Origin: Lederbergia citrisecunda
GTDB lineage: Bacteria > Bacillota > Bacilli > Bacillales > Bacillaceae_C
Length of the DNA: 64,000 bases
Reading direction: 5' to 3'
NCBI RefSeq assembly: GCF_018343695.1
Contig: NZ_JAGYPJ010000002.1
Span: 62,561 to 126,560, forward strand
Positions 53,832-62,369 of the stretch are shown here, piece after piece (within the stretch, counting starts at the first letter, position 1; each line of letters starts with the position of its first letter). Made by a program: the position numbers and the translations under genes. The notes under the pieces are model-generated. The model saw only the letters and a list, made by a program, of their open reading frames with translations, did no database searches and was not told the DNA's origin.

Positions 53832-54449
53832 ATGAAAAAATTAATAATATCCTATATCCTTTTATTATTTGGAGCCTTCTTGCAGGGGTTATCCATGTCT
53901 TTTTTTCTATTTCCACATTCAATCCCCTCAGGCGGTGCGGCGGGTTTGGCGCTACTCGTTAATCACTGGTTTGGATTTCCCCTCGGTTTATCGTTATGGC
54001 TGGCAAATGCTGTTTTTTTAGTGTTTGCTTATCAATATTTTGGTTCTTCGTGGACTTTTCGAACAATTATTGCTGTAGCAACGACCTCTACGACGATCAG
54101 TATTTTGGCGTCACAGGTTCCGTTTCCGCATGTACATATTATTTTAGATATTTTGGCTGGTAGCCTATTTTTTGGAATTGGGGTTGGGATATTGATAAGG
54201 GTTGGCTCTTCAAGCGGCGGGATGGTGATTCCGGCCTTGATGATTGCATCTTATAAAAACTGGAGTCCTGGCAAGGTGATGATGGTGATTAACCTGATGG
54301 TTTTTTTATTAACTTCTCTTGTCATCGATTATAAAATCGTCGTATTTGCCGTCATTTGCCAGTTTCTTTCAACTCGTGTAATTGACTATATTTATGAGCT
54401 GAGAATACATAGGATAGCCCTTTTAAGCCCTTATTGGAGAAAAAAATGA
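53832..54449 (+). CDS. UPF0750/YitE-like membrane protein (DUF161)
   Basis: The 205-residue protein has about five to six helices with FFLFPHSIPSGGAAGLALLV, GIGVGILIRVGSSSGGMVIPAL and NLMVFLLTSLVID, typical of the YitT/YitE group. It lacks the C-terminal DUF2179 domain of YitT, as does YitE. In B. subtilis yitE belongs to the same operon as genes for sulfate activation and ComA, whose counterparts lie next door here on the other strand. A role in transport of a sulfur compound is therefore inferred. The start ATG 53832 follows GGGGTGAA; ATG 53829 is the alternative. Confidence 0.82.
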   Translation: MKKLIISYILLLFGAFLQGLSMSFFLFPHSIPSGGAAGLALLVNHWFGFPLGLSLWLANAVFLVFAYQYFGSSWTFRTIIAVATTSTTISILASQVPFPHVHIILDILAGSLFFGIGVGILIRVGSSSGGMVIPALMIASYKNWSPGKVMMVINLMVFLLTSLVIDYKIVVFAVICQFLSTRVIDYIYELRIHRIALLSPYWRKK

Positions 54450-54474
54450 GAAGAACCTTAAAAGGAATCTTCTC
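54439..54474 (-). terminator. Terminator of the comA-cysH-sat-cysC operon
   Basis: GAGAAG..CCTT (from 54448) pairs with AAGG..CTTCTC (to 54474). On the minus strand it is followed by a T-run (54440-54446 read in reverse). It overlaps the ends of both convergent genes. Confidence 0.7.
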
Positions 54475-55075
54475 AAAATAAGATTTTGTATTCTTTTAAA
54501 TAGGTTAAAACGATGTTTAATGATTCTTCAATCGTCATTTTATCGGCTTCAATGACGATTTCAGGATTGTACGGAACCTCATAAGGCGAACTAATGCCTG
54601 TAAAATCTGGGATTTCGCCAATTCTTGCTTTTTTATATAAACCTTTAGGATCACGTTCTTCACACACAGATAGGGGACAATCCATAAATACTTCAATAAA
54701 TTCTCCTTGTTCAAACATGCTTCGAACAAGCTGTCGATCCTCATCAAAAGGAGAAATAAAAGCAGAAGAAACGATTTGACCACTATCTACAAACAGTTTT
54801 GCCACTTCACCGATTCTACGGATATTCTCTTTCCGATCCTCTGCTTTAAAGCTTAAATCTCGATTTAATCCATGGCGGATATTATCTCCATCTAGCACAT
54901 AGCTGTTAAATCCTCTGTGAAATAATTCAACATCTAAAGCATTTGCCAATGATGATTTTCCCGAACCGGATAAACCAGTAAACCAGAGAACACAGCTTTT
55001 ATGGCCGTTCCTAAACTTACGATCACTTTTTGTTACTAATGCATCGTGCCATACAATATGACTGCTTTTTCCCAT
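54473..55075 (-). CDS. cysC: Adenylylsulfate (APS) kinase
   Basis: The 200-residue kinase phosphorylates APS to PAPS. It shows the P-loop GLSGSGKSS, the [17 protein letters not shown] substrate segment, [10 protein letters not shown] and the [12 protein letters not shown] lid motif. It is the last gene of a four-gene minus-strand operon, 10 bp after sat. GGTGATGAC precedes the ATG. Confidence 0.95.
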   Translation of the reverse strand: MGKSSHIVWHDALVTKSDRKFRNGHKSCVLWFTGLSGSGKSSLANALDVELFHRGFNSYVLDGDNIRHGLNRDLSFKAEDRKENIRRIGEVAKLFVDSGQIVSSAFISPFDEDRQLVRSMFEQGEFIEVFMDCPLSVCEERDPKGLYKKARIGEIPDFTGISSPYEVPYNPEIVIEADKMTIEESLNIVLTYLKEYKILF

Positions 55076-55085
55076 GTCATCACCT

Positions 55086-56222
55086 TCAATGCAAGATATA
55101 GGCTTCAGTTAATCCTTCAATAAGCGTCTCAACAACCTCTGGACGACTAAATTCCTTTGGAGGATGTTCCCCATTTTTTAACATTTCCCTTACTTTTGTA
55201 CCTGATAAAATGACGTGATATTTCGATTCATGTGGGCATGTTTTCTCCGATGCCATGTTTTCACATTTTTTACAGTAAAAGCTATGTTCAAAAAATAGTG
55301 GTTGGATGCCTAGTTCTTCTTCTGTAAAATGACTGAAAATTTTTTGTGCGTCATATGTTCCGTAATAATTTCCAACCCCAGCATGATCTCTCCCAACGAT
55401 AAAATGAGTACAGCCAAAGTTTTTTCTAACAATCGCATGGAATATAGCTTCTCGAGGTCCAGCATAACGCATGGCAGCCGGGAAAACGGACAAAAACACA
55501 CGGTTTTTTGGGTAGTAGTTTTCAAGTAAAATTTGATAGCTTTTCATTCTGATTTCACTTGGAATATCATCTGATTTTGTTTCTCCAACAAGTGGATTTA
55601 AGAAAAGTCCATCTACGATCTCTAATGCCGATTTTTGAATATACTCATGTGCTCGATGGACAGGGTTCCTTGTTTGGAAGCCAACTATCGATTTCCATCC
55701 GAATTCCGTAAATTTCTTTCTTGTTTCAATTGGATCTAAATAATAGGAAGGAAACATAGTTTTTTCAGGTTTTCTAATAAGGGTGATTGGACCAGAAATA
55801 TAGAATTCCGGTCTTTCGAAAAGCTTGTTTACACCGGGATGATTGGAATCAGTCGTTTGGTACACCAATTTCGCTTCAACATATTTGTCTGGTTTATATT
55901 TTTCTTTTACTTCCATTACTCCATAAACGGTGTCGTTATGAACAAGATTGATCGTTTCCCCTTCGTTGATTTCCCAATCGTCTACTGCTAACGTAATAGG
56001 GATGGACCATGGAATCCCGTTTTCAAGTCTCATATTGTGGACAACGGAATGATAGTCGGCTTCTCCCATAAACCCTTTTAGAGGACTATACGCACCATTT
56101 GCAATCAATTCCAAATCACTCAGTTCCAGATTATCAAGTTCTACATAGTTAAGAGAAAGGTCTACAATAGCTGAGAGATTCATTCGGTTAATCAAATTTC
56201 CCCCATGTGGCTTAATGCTCAA
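55086..56222 (-). CDS. sat: Sulfate adenylyltransferase (ATP sulfurylase)
   Basis: The 378-residue enzyme makes APS from sulfate and ATP. Active-site motifs are [12 protein letters not shown] and VGRDHAGVG, with the Cys-rich zinc-binding loop [15 protein letters not shown]. The start is TTG 56222 behind AAGGAGGT. It is the third gene of the operon. B. subtilis YitA and the paralogous Sat share this organisation; here the linkage to comA points to the yitA role. Confidence 0.95.
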   Translation of the reverse strand: MSIKPHGGNLINRMNLSAIVDLSLNYVELDNLELSDLELIANGAYSPLKGFMGEADYHSVVHNMRLENGIPWSIPITLAVDDWEINEGETINLVHNDTVYGVMEVKEKYKPDKYVEAKLVYQTTDSNHPGVNKLFERPEFYISGPITLIRKPEKTMFPSYYLDPIETRKKFTEFGWKSIVGFQTRNPVHRAHEYIQKSALEIVDGLFLNPLVGETKSDDIPSEIRMKSYQILLENYYPKNRVFLSVFPAAMRYAGPREAIFHAIVRKNFGCTHFIVGRDHAGVGNYYGTYDAQKIFSHFTEEELGIQPLFFEHSFYCKKCENMASEKTCPHESKYHVILSGTKVREMLKNGEHPPKEFSRPEVVETLIEGLTEAYILH

Positions 56223-56237
56223 TTGTTTTACCTCCTT

Positions 56238-56948
56238 TTATGACGGATGAAGTCCGCATTCGAGTTTCGTAGTGCCTGCCCATCGCCCGGAACGAAGGTC
56301 AACATGATTAAGAACGGCAGAAGTACACGGCCAACAGCCAATACTTGGATATCCTTGATCATGAAGAGGATTGTACGGCAGATTATTTAATTGGATATAC
56401 GATAAAATATCGTCCCAAGTCCAATGGATGAGTGGACAAATTTTGATATTCGAAAACTTATGATCTTTATTAATAAATTGGGTATTGCTTCTTGTCGGGG
56501 ATTGCTCGCGCCTTAAACCGGAAATCCACGCTTTTACATCTTTTAAAGCTTCTTGCAGGGGCAGCACCTTTCTAATATTGCAGCACTGATTAGGATTATG
56601 GGACCATAATTCCTCGCCAAACATCGCTGTTTGCTCCTCTACAGTAATTTTAGGTTTAACCATTTCGATATTTAGAGAGGGAAAACGGTTTTTCACTGTT
56701 TCAATCAATTCATACGTTTCGGGAAAATGAAGTCCTGTATCAAGAAAGATAATGGTTGCATGAGGATTTACTTTACTTATTAAATCAATTAATACGACAC
56801 CTTCCGCACCGAAGCTGCATGCATACACAATTTCATCTCCATATTCCTGAAAAGCCCATTTTATGATATCCATATAATCTGGATATTCTTGCAAAATATG
56901 ATTAATTTTTTCTTCATTCCAATTATGGTAGCTTAAGATGTCCGACAT
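56238..56948 (-). CDS. cysH: APS/PAPS reductase with Fe-S cysteines
   Basis: The 236-residue enzyme releases sulfite from activated sulfate. It has SFGAEGVV (PP-loop), FLDTGLHFPETY and the redox motif ECGLH near the C terminus. Cys122-Cys123 and Cys205-x2-Cys208 fit the [4Fe-4S] ligands of the APS-type reductases. ATG 56948 with GGGGTGAAGAT is used; the frame extends upstream into comA but that start would overlap by 59 bp. Second gene of the operon, 19 bp after comA. Confidence 0.93.
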   Translation of the reverse strand: MSDILSYHNWNEEKINHILQEYPDYMDIIKWAFQEYGDEIVYACSFGAEGVVLIDLISKVNPHATIIFLDTGLHFPETYELIETVKNRFPSLNIEMVKPKITVEEQTAMFGEELWSHNPNQCCNIRKVLPLQEALKDVKAWISGLRREQSPTRSNTQFINKDHKFSNIKICPLIHWTWDDILSYIQLNNLPYNPLHDQGYPSIGCWPCTSAVLNHVDLRSGRWAGTTKLECGLHPS

Positions 56949-56967
56949 ATCTTCACCCCATTTCGAT

Positions 56968-57738
56968 TTAAGTGAGTATGGTAGATGCTTGCTCTTCCAT
57001 AAAAAACGTTTCGCATCGTAGCCCACGACGTTGTGTCTCCAAAACTAAAACATCACTTAGTTTTACATTGCCTACATTCACATTGGGGCCAATTTCATTA
57101 ATGAAGAACATTTGCTGTTTTGGCGTCGGAGCTTCAAAAATGATTTTTCTATAATCGAGATCTTCAAGTAGACTTGAGATTAAGTTTGCTTTAATATTGC
57201 CATTTCGATCATAAATTCCAGCGGTTCCAGAATCTCTTCCTTCCGTAATGACGTAATCACATCCTGCATTTAATAACAGCTCAATTTCGTTCTTCCATTC
57301 CGATACACCCATTTGGTGATTGATATCTTTTGAGCCAACTTCTGCAATTACATGAAAATCTTTCACAAATTGTGAGATGAGATTCAAGCGTTCCTGAATT
57401 GGAATGTTTAGCGTTCCTGCTGAAACCTCAATCCATTCAATTCCAAGTTGCTTTAAATAATTTACGTATTCAGAAATTTTATTTTGAAAATAACATTTTT
57501 CAAAAAATGTACCTCCACAATAAGGCTTTACATGATATTCCTTATATAACTCGATTTTTTCCTTAAGGTTCGGAGTTACATAAGCAGTGCCAATACCAAA
57601 TTTAACCACATCTATATATTGACTGTAGTCCATTAACGTATTTTTTAATTCTTTGTAAGGCGTACCTAAATCAATAATTGACGTTAAACCATACGTTCTT
57701 GGTTTTGCTGTTCGATCAGGTAATTGCAAAAAGTTCAT
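56968..57738 (-). CDS. comA: Phosphosulfolactate synthase (ComA/YitD-like)
   Basis: The 256-residue TIM-barrel enzyme adds sulfite to phosphoenolpyruvate to give (R)-2-phospho-3-sulfolactate. It shows RTYGLTSIIDLGTP, VKFGIGTAY, PYCGGTFFEK, WIEVSAGTLNI and ITEGRDSGTAGIYD. In B. subtilis the product leads to sulfolactate stored in spores; in archaea to coenzyme M. First gene of the operon with GAGGAGG upstream. No ComB (phosphatase) gene is linked, so the next step must be encoded elsewhere. Symbol comA here means the sulfolactate enzyme, not the competence regulator. Confidence 0.9.
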   Translation of the reverse strand: MNFLQLPDRTAKPRTYGLTSIIDLGTPYKELKNTLMDYSQYIDVVKFGIGTAYVTPNLKEKIELYKEYHVKPYCGGTFFEKCYFQNKISEYVNYLKQLGIEWIEVSAGTLNIPIQERLNLISQFVKDFHVIAEVGSKDINHQMGVSEWKNEIELLLNAGCDYVITEGRDSGTAGIYDRNGNIKANLISSLLEDLDYRKIIFEAPTPKQQMFFINEIGPNVNVGNVKLSDVLVLETQRRGLRCETFFMEEQASTILT

Positions 57739-57770
57739 AGGGAAAATGCCTCCTCTATTTTTCTAGGTTA

Positions 57771-57828
57771 GCCTATTCGAAAAATGGGCGAATGTGTAAA
57801 GAATGGGCTTTTACCACGGAAAATAGGC
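57771..57828. promoter_or_regulatory. Array of AATRGGC boxes in the divergent comA/MFS promoter region
   Basis: GCCTATT (57771-57777, inverted AATAGGC) is followed by AATGGGC at 57783-57789 and 57802-57808 and AATAGGC at 57822-57828. The direct copies are spaced 19-20 bp, about two helical turns. Both divergent genes start within 90 bp. This suggests cooperative binding of an unknown regulator; no such site is known to me. Confidence 0.5.
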
Positions 57829-57898
57829 GTTTGCCCTGTATAAAAAGGGAGGTCCATTCAAACAATAAAAAGACATTTGCAGCAGGGGAGGAACAGCT

Positions 57899-59143
57899 TT
57901 GCCAAAGAAAAAACCAAAAGGCGGGACCATTCTTGCTATTAGTTCGATCCCGCTCATCCTTGTTCTAGGAAACTCTATGCTTATTCCAATAATGCCGAAA
58001 ATGAAATCGGTATTGGATGTATCGCAATTTAAAATAAGCTTAATCATTACCGTATTTTCAATCGCTGCCGCGGTTTCGATTCCTGTTTTAGGATATTTAT
58101 CCGACCGTTTTTCGAGAAAAGCGATTATCATCCCTGCACTTATTTTGTATGGCGTTGGAGGAATATTAGCAGGAGTGGCAGCAGCTTGGTTTTCAAACGC
58201 CTATACGTGGATTCTTGCCGGGCGCATTTTGCAAGGAGTAGGAGCAGCTGGGACTGCTCCCATAGCGATGGCTTTAACCGGAGATTTATTTAAAGGGGGA
58301 GAGCAAAGTAAAGTATTAGGATTAGTGGAAGCATCAAACGGAGTTGGAAAAGTGATTAGCCCAATTATTGGTTCTTTATTAGCCCTTATTATTTGGTATG
58401 CAGCATTTTTTGCCTTTCCTATTTTCTGCCTTATCGCCATCTTATTAACGATGTTTTTTGTAAAAGAAAAGAAAAAGGATCAAGAACCTCCACCGTTTGG
58501 GGACTATGTAAAAGGTCTCGTTTCCGTCTTTAAAACAGAGGGCCGTTGGTTGTTAGTGGCGTATTTGACAGGAGCCACTTGTTTATTTGCTTTATTTGGT
58601 ATTTTATTTTACATTTCCGATATCCTAGAGAAGGATCATCAAATTGATGGGGTGCTAAAAGGTGGCGTTTTAGCTATTCCATTATTGTTCATGACGACAA
58701 CCTCATATATTACCGGAGCTAAGATTGGAAAAAATATGAGGTTGATGAAAGGTTTAATTGTTTTAGGGTTATTGCTCATGACGGTGTCGTTTTCAACACT
58801 CGTGTTCTTCAAAAACTTGATTCCATTTTTTTTAGTTCTCGTTATAAGTAGTATTGGAACCGGCCTTGTCCTTCCTTGTATTAACAGCTTTATTACAGGA
58901 TCAGTGCCTTCCGATAGAAGAGGATTCGTTACATCTTTATATGGTTCTGTCCGTTTTTTAGGTGTTGCGATCGGCCCCCCTGTTTACACGACTTTGATGG
59001 ATTGGTCGCGTACAGGAATGTTTTTATCCACCGCTGGTTTAACCTTGTTTGTTGCATTTCTATGTTTAGTCCTCATTCGTGTTGGGAAGAAAGAGCCCAC
59101 GGAAGAAAACGATACCCTATTTGAAAAATTGGAGTTTACGTAA
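57899..59143 (+). CDS. MFS transporter divergent to comA
   Basis: The 414-residue permease has 12 helices and an MFS motif A variant [13 protein letters not shown] between helices 2 and 3. The TTG 57899 start follows GGGGAGG. B. subtilis yitG in the sulfolactate operon is also an MFS gene, so sulfolactate or another sulfonate is a reasonable but unproven cargo; a drug-efflux role is the alternative. The next gene follows by 14 bp. Confidence 0.87.
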   Translation: MPKKKPKGGTILAISSIPLILVLGNSMLIPIMPKMKSVLDVSQFKISLIITVFSIAAAVSIPVLGYLSDRFSRKAIIIPALILYGVGGILAGVAAAWFSNAYTWILAGRILQGVGAAGTAPIAMALTGDLFKGGEQSKVLGLVEASNGVGKVISPIIGSLLALIIWYAAFFAFPIFCLIAILLTMFFVKEKKKDQEPPPFGDYVKGLVSVFKTEGRWLLVAYLTGATCLFALFGILFYISDILEKDHQIDGVLKGGVLAIPLLFMTTTSYITGAKIGKNMRLMKGLIVLGLLLMTVSFSTLVFFKNLIPFFLVLVISSIGTGLVLPCINSFITGSVPSDRRGFVTSLYGSVRFLGVAIGPPVYTTLMDWSRTGMFLSTAGLTLFVAFLCLVLIRVGKKEPTEENDTLFEKLEFT

Positions 59144-59157
59144 AGGAGTGCCATTAC

Positions 59158-59445
59158 ATGGAAATTTATTTTTCACCAGAGATCATGACTCAACATTATC
59201 AACTCTTAAATGTTGTGGATTCAAGAAATAAAGCTGTTGGGAATGTGGCGATCTTATTTGATGAAAAAAAGCTGTATGTATACGGGATATTGGAAGAGGA
59301 AGGAGTCGGAGCGGATTTTAAAGATTTGGTCACACCTTACGTAAAAGGATTAGCAAAAGCGTATCCCGATGTGGACATTTTTTCTTGTTTATATGTAGGT
59401 TGTAAGAAGATTGAATTGAAAGTCGATGAAAAGGAAGAGAAATAG
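59158..59445 (+). CDS. Hypothetical 95-residue protein
   Basis: I do not recognise this protein. It has a strong AAAGGAGTG site before ATG 59158 and 14 bp separation from the MFS gene, so co-expression is likely. It is soluble, mixed alpha/beta, with ILFDEKKLYVYGILEEEG and two Cys near the end (SCLYVGCKK) that could bind metal. Acidic and lysine-rich at the C terminus. Confidence 0.7.
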   Translation: MEIYFSPEIMTQHYQLLNVVDSRNKAVGNVAILFDEKKLYVYGILEEEGVGADFKDLVTPYVKGLAKAYPDVDIFSCLYVGCKKIELKVDEKEEK

Positions 59446-59555
59446 TTCGAAAAAAAATGATGAATGTTTTATCATCTAGCATCATAAAGGAATAGCCCTC
59501 AAGGGTGAAACAAAAGTAGCCACTGATGTGACTAAATATAAAGAATCAATAGATT

Positions 59556-59600
59556 TAAAAACAGCCAGTTTTACGCAAATAGTGTAAACGGCTGTTTTTA
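59556..59600 (+). terminator. Terminator after the MFS-95 aa operon
   Basis: AAAACAGCC (59558-59566) pairs with GGCTGTTTT (59590-59598), with inner GTTTTAC/GTGTAAAC pairing and a T-rich tail. Confidence 0.8.
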
Positions 59601-59735
59601 TTTGAAATTTTTGAACTTTTATAAAAACTGATTCAGAAAGTAACTCATTTTGTTCTATAATTATTATGAACGATTCCAAATATATTTAAAAAAGAGTCCA
59701 TGTAAGGGGAGTTTGGCAAAAGGCTTGCCAAGATA

Positions 59736-60088
59736 ATGAATAAGAAATATATATTTTTATCACTTGGATTATTTTTGATTGTGTTATCAAGCTCTGGTTT
59801 TCTGTGGATGGAATCTATTCGTGATGATAAAAATCCTCCAATTAAAGACGGCCAATTAGATTGGAACTGAGAGAATGGTAAGGTCCTTTTACTGGATGGA
59901 GAATGGGAGTTTTACCCATCACAATGGTTGGAAAAAATATAGATGAATATAAACCTAAAAACTTACCTTACTTTACAACTTTTATGGCTGATGAAAATGG
60001 AGTGATTGATATTGTCATTCAAGGAAAAAACAACAACCTATATCAAAAAATCAAGGATAAGCCCGCCGAATGGGCTAATTCTATTTAA
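59736..60088 (+). pseudogene. Decayed N-terminal remnant of a 7TMR-DISM sensor protein
   Basis: From ATG 59736 a signal-anchor (KKYIFLSLGLFLIVLSSSGF) leads into GQLDWN, an in-frame TGA at 59868, then ENGKVLLLDGEWEFYPSQWL, stop, and a frameshifted continuation to 60088 with ADENGVIDIVIQGKN. KGQLDL..LDGEWEFYW-like sequence opens the extracellular 7TMR-DISMED2 domain of sensor kinases and cyclases. The seven helices and output domain are gone. The TGA sits where a Trp or Arg codon could have been. Confidence 0.7.
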
Positions 60089-60169
60089 TTCTTCTGGAAC
60101 ATTGCCAAGAATTGGGTCATAAATTGGGATAAAAGTCTAGTCAAATGAAAAAGGTTTGAGGTGTGCCTA

Positions 60170-60931
60170 ATGAGTATTGGCATTATTTTAATGGGACTCT
60201 TAGTTGGTTTTTTGGTTGGATTAACGGGAGTTGGAGGGGCCGCATTATTGACCCCGGTATTAGTATTAATGGGAATCAGTCCTTCCATCGCGGTTGGAAC
60301 GGATCTTGCTTATAATTCAATCACAAAATTATTTGGATCTTTTCAGCATTGGCGTCAAAAAACCATCGATTTTCAGTTAGTAAAATACCTTGCAATTGGA
60401 AGCGTTCCAAGTGCGATATGTGCAGTAGGTGTGCTTCATTTATATGATTCCTTTTTTCATAATCAAGAAGAAGTGATTAAACATGCACTAGGTTATGCGC
60501 TAATTTTGGTTGCATTCACAACTCTTTTTAAAACGTTTAATAAGAAAAAATATGAATCAAGGCTGCAGCAGAAGCCATTGCATGAAAAAAAAGCATTGAC
60601 CATTACGATAGGAGCTGTTCTAGGTTTCATTGTTGGATTAACCTCAATTGGTTCTGGATCCATGTTTGCCTTAGCAATGATGTATTTCTATCGAATGAAA
60701 CCATCAGAATTAGTAGGAACCGATATTGCCCATGCATTCCTATTAGTGACAGCGGCAGGTTTGATGCATGCTGGTATTGGAAATGTTGATTACGTACTAA
60801 TGATTAATCTTTTAGTAGGCTCCATACCGGGCGTCATTTTAGGAAGTACATTTTCATCAAAACTTCCAGCTAAACCACTACGGGCTATCATTGCGGTGAT
60901 GATTTTAATTAGTGGGTATAAACTTATATAA
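60170..60931 (+). CDS. TauE/SafE (TSUP) family permease
   Basis: The 253-residue protein has about eight helices in two repeats, each with the family motif: GLTGVGGAALLTPVL near the start and GLTSIGSGSMFALAMMYF in the second half. TSUP proteins move sulfite, sulfonates or related anions. ATG 60170 is chosen with GAGGTG 6 nt upstream over GTG 60161. Close to a sulfite-producing locus, so sulfite or sulfonate export is plausible but unproven. Confidence 0.87.
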   Translation: MSIGIILMGLLVGFLVGLTGVGGAALLTPVLVLMGISPSIAVGTDLAYNSITKLFGSFQHWRQKTIDFQLVKYLAIGSVPSAICAVGVLHLYDSFFHNQEEVIKHALGYALILVAFTTLFKTFNKKKYESRLQQKPLHEKKALTITIGAVLGFIVGLTSIGSGSMFALAMMYFYRMKPSELVGTDIAHAFLLVTAAGLMHAGIGNVDYVLMINLLVGSIPGVILGSTFSSKLPAKPLRAIIAVMILISGYKLI

Positions 60932-60951
60932 GCATGTTAGTAGGGATAATT

Positions 60952-61131
60952 ATGTTAAAAAGTTTGGCATTGACGTTACTGCTTTTAATCATTCCTTTAG
61001 CTGTTTTGGGAGCAATACAGGTTGGTGTTGAAGGCATTAATGAATATTTCATGAAGAAAGAAAGTTATGTTGTGAAACCCAATGAATATGAAAATAATGC
61101 AAAGCCAATCAAAAGTTATGATAACGATTGA
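60952..61131 (+). CDS. Small single-span membrane protein
   Basis: The 59-residue product has a hydrophobic helix (LALTLLLLIIPLAVLGAI) and a hydrophilic tail rich in Asn, Lys and Tyr. AGGGATAA lies before ATG 60952; ATG 60934 is an alternative. It begins 20 bp after the TSUP gene and may be co-transcribed. I do not recognise a family. Confidence 0.5.
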   Translation: MLKSLALTLLLLIIPLAVLGAIQVGVEGINEYFMKKESYVVKPNEYENNAKPIKSYDND

Positions 61132-61162
61132 GAGGCTTTTTTTTATTGTAAAAAAGCTCAAG

Positions 61163-61777
61163 TTATTTAATTTGGATTGCGCTCCTTCTATTTAATCTTT
61201 TATAAAGAAACGCTATCCAATTCAAAATAAAGGCAGGAATCTTTTTTGGAAAATACTTTTTAGAATATAGACGATAAAAAGTATTTTTTAAATCTAGCCA
61301 TTGTTTGTCAGTTTCAATTTGTTTGAAGCGAGCAACATCAATCATTTTTATCTTTCCATTATGGATGATGATATTCCGTAGATGGATATCTGAAGGGTTT
61401 AAGCCTTCTTTTCGAGCGAGCTGAATAGCGATATCGACTTCATTTATATTGCTTTCTGAAATCGGAATCCCACGAGTAAGACACTCGAATAACGTGTATC
61501 CATCAACGAAATCAATGACAAGATAGTGAGGGCCAAAATCATATAATGTTGGGAAATAGCCAATATGTTGAATGCTTTTGTAAACATCTGCTTCCACTTT
61601 CGCCAAATATTGATGACTTGGAAAAAATACTTTCAATGCTTGGTTTGTATTTTTTATTTTAAATACATAGGCGCTCCGTCCCACGCCTATTAAAGTTAAA
61701 GAAGCATCATATTGAATGAGTTTATAATTTTTTGGATTGATTACTACACTTTTTGCTAACCCACTATACTTATTCAT
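61163..61777 (-). CDS. YrzF-like serine/threonine protein kinase
   Basis: This 204-residue compact kinase has a glycine-rich IGVGRSAYVFKI, ALKVFF with the ATP-binding Lys, and VIDFVDGYTLFECL. A catalytic loop variant PSDIHLRNIII (Asp and Asn kept, HRD order changed) and MIDVARF in place of DFG follow. The length fits the B. subtilis YrzF/YbdM-type small kinases. The start at 61777 has AAGGAGTGG upstream. An in-frame extension to 61864 is only translation of the adjacent dispersed repeat. Confidence 0.82.
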   Translation of the reverse strand: MNKYSGLAKSVVINPKNYKLIQYDASLTLIGVGRSAYVFKIKNTNQALKVFFPSHQYLAKVEADVYKSIQHIGYFPTLYDFGPHYLVIDFVDGYTLFECLTRGIPISESNINEVDIAIQLARKEGLNPSDIHLRNIIIHNGKIKMIDVARFKQIETDKQWLDLKNTFYRLYSKKYFPKKIPAFILNWIAFLYKRLNRRSAIQIK

Positions 61778-61802
61778 GATTTCCACTCCTTTTAAGAACA
61801 AA

Positions 61803-62003
61803 TGCGCAAGCGCCTGCTCAGCGACGTACAGGCCCACAGGATGTGGGTCCGTCGATGTCGCCACAGGACGTGGCGGTTTTAGTCGACGTTCATTTTAGGT
61901 TTCTGACGAGATAAAGGAAACACGGTTAGCCTTGGGGAGCCGATGTTGACTTATCGTAGGAAGAAACCGAAAGTTTGCTAGTCGCTAGGCGCTGAAGCTA
62001 GAC
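61803..62003. repeat. 200-bp dispersed repeat with imperfect inverted ends
   Basis: The GC-rich block runs from GCGCAAGCGCCTG to AGGCGCTGAAGC. The ends are imperfect inverted copies (AGCGCCT..CAGCGAC vs AGCGCCTAGCGAC). Internal short palindromes such as CCACAGGATGTGG and GCCACAGGACGTGGC occur. I know similar sequences from other Bacillus genomes (recollection). It lies between the orphan riboswitch and the kinase gene. Confidence 0.6.
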
Positions 62004-62060
62004 GGGAACAACCTTCTTAAAAGTTAGCCACATAGTTCCAATCTATACTTTCCTATGAAA

Positions 62061-62095
62061 CAAAAAAACACTATAACCATTTTCGGTTACAGTGT
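62061..62095 (-). terminator. Intrinsic terminator just downstream of the Mn riboswitch
   Basis: Read on the minus strand, ACACTGTAACC (62095-62085) pairs with GGTTATAGTGT (62079-62069), followed by T7 (62068-62062). Confidence 0.8.
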
Positions 62096-62104
62096 CTAAT
62101 AGTT

Positions 62105-62216
62105 AATAAAAGACCTTACCGAAAACTGGTAAGGTCTCGCAAACAACGTAAGTTGCCAATAAAGCCGAGGAACAATTTCCTGTATTGACGACTTTATTGC
62201 ACAGCTACTCCCCTTA
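62105..62216 (-). promoter_or_regulatory. yybP-ykoY manganese riboswitch without an adjacent gene
   Basis: On the minus strand the conserved blocks appear in order: AAGGGGAGTAGC (62215-62204), AAAGTCGTCAATAC, CGGCTTTATTGG and GCGAGACCTTACC, ending near 62121. AGACCTTACC and GGTAAGGTCT then form a terminator with TTTTA. This matches the Mn2+-sensing yybP-ykoY class, which normally switches on exporters such as MntP or TerC-family proteins. No ORF lies between it and the terminator at 62061; the next minus-strand gene is the kinase at 61777, beyond a repeat. Confidence 0.87.
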
Positions 62217-62241
62217 AAAAAATCGATATTAATTTGTTTTA

Positions 62242-62270
62242 ATTATAAATCCCAAAATTAGGCGAGTCAA
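62242..62270 (-). promoter_or_regulatory. Sigma-A promoter of the Mn riboswitch
   Basis: On the minus strand TTGACT (62270-62265) and TATAAT (62247-62242) are 17 bp apart, about 25 bp before the riboswitch start. Confidence 0.8.
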
Positions 62271-62318
62271 ATAGTAAAAAATTGACATAATACTTTAGCA
62301 TCATTTCCAAAAATTAGA

Positions 62319-62347
62319 TTGACAATACATTTTTCTTCATGTAAGAT
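62319..62347 (+). promoter_or_regulatory. Sigma-A promoter of the SAM riboswitch operon
   Basis: TTGACA (62319-62324) and TAAGAT (62342-62347) with a 17-bp spacer lie just before the SAM-I leader. Confidence 0.8.
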
Positions 62348-62369
62348 TCAAGATAATTTCATATTGTAA

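Noticed and set aside
56949-57026. N-terminal extension of CysH
   Set aside because: It overlaps comA by 59 bp, lacks a ribosome-binding site and is not part of the family; the start at 56948 is better.
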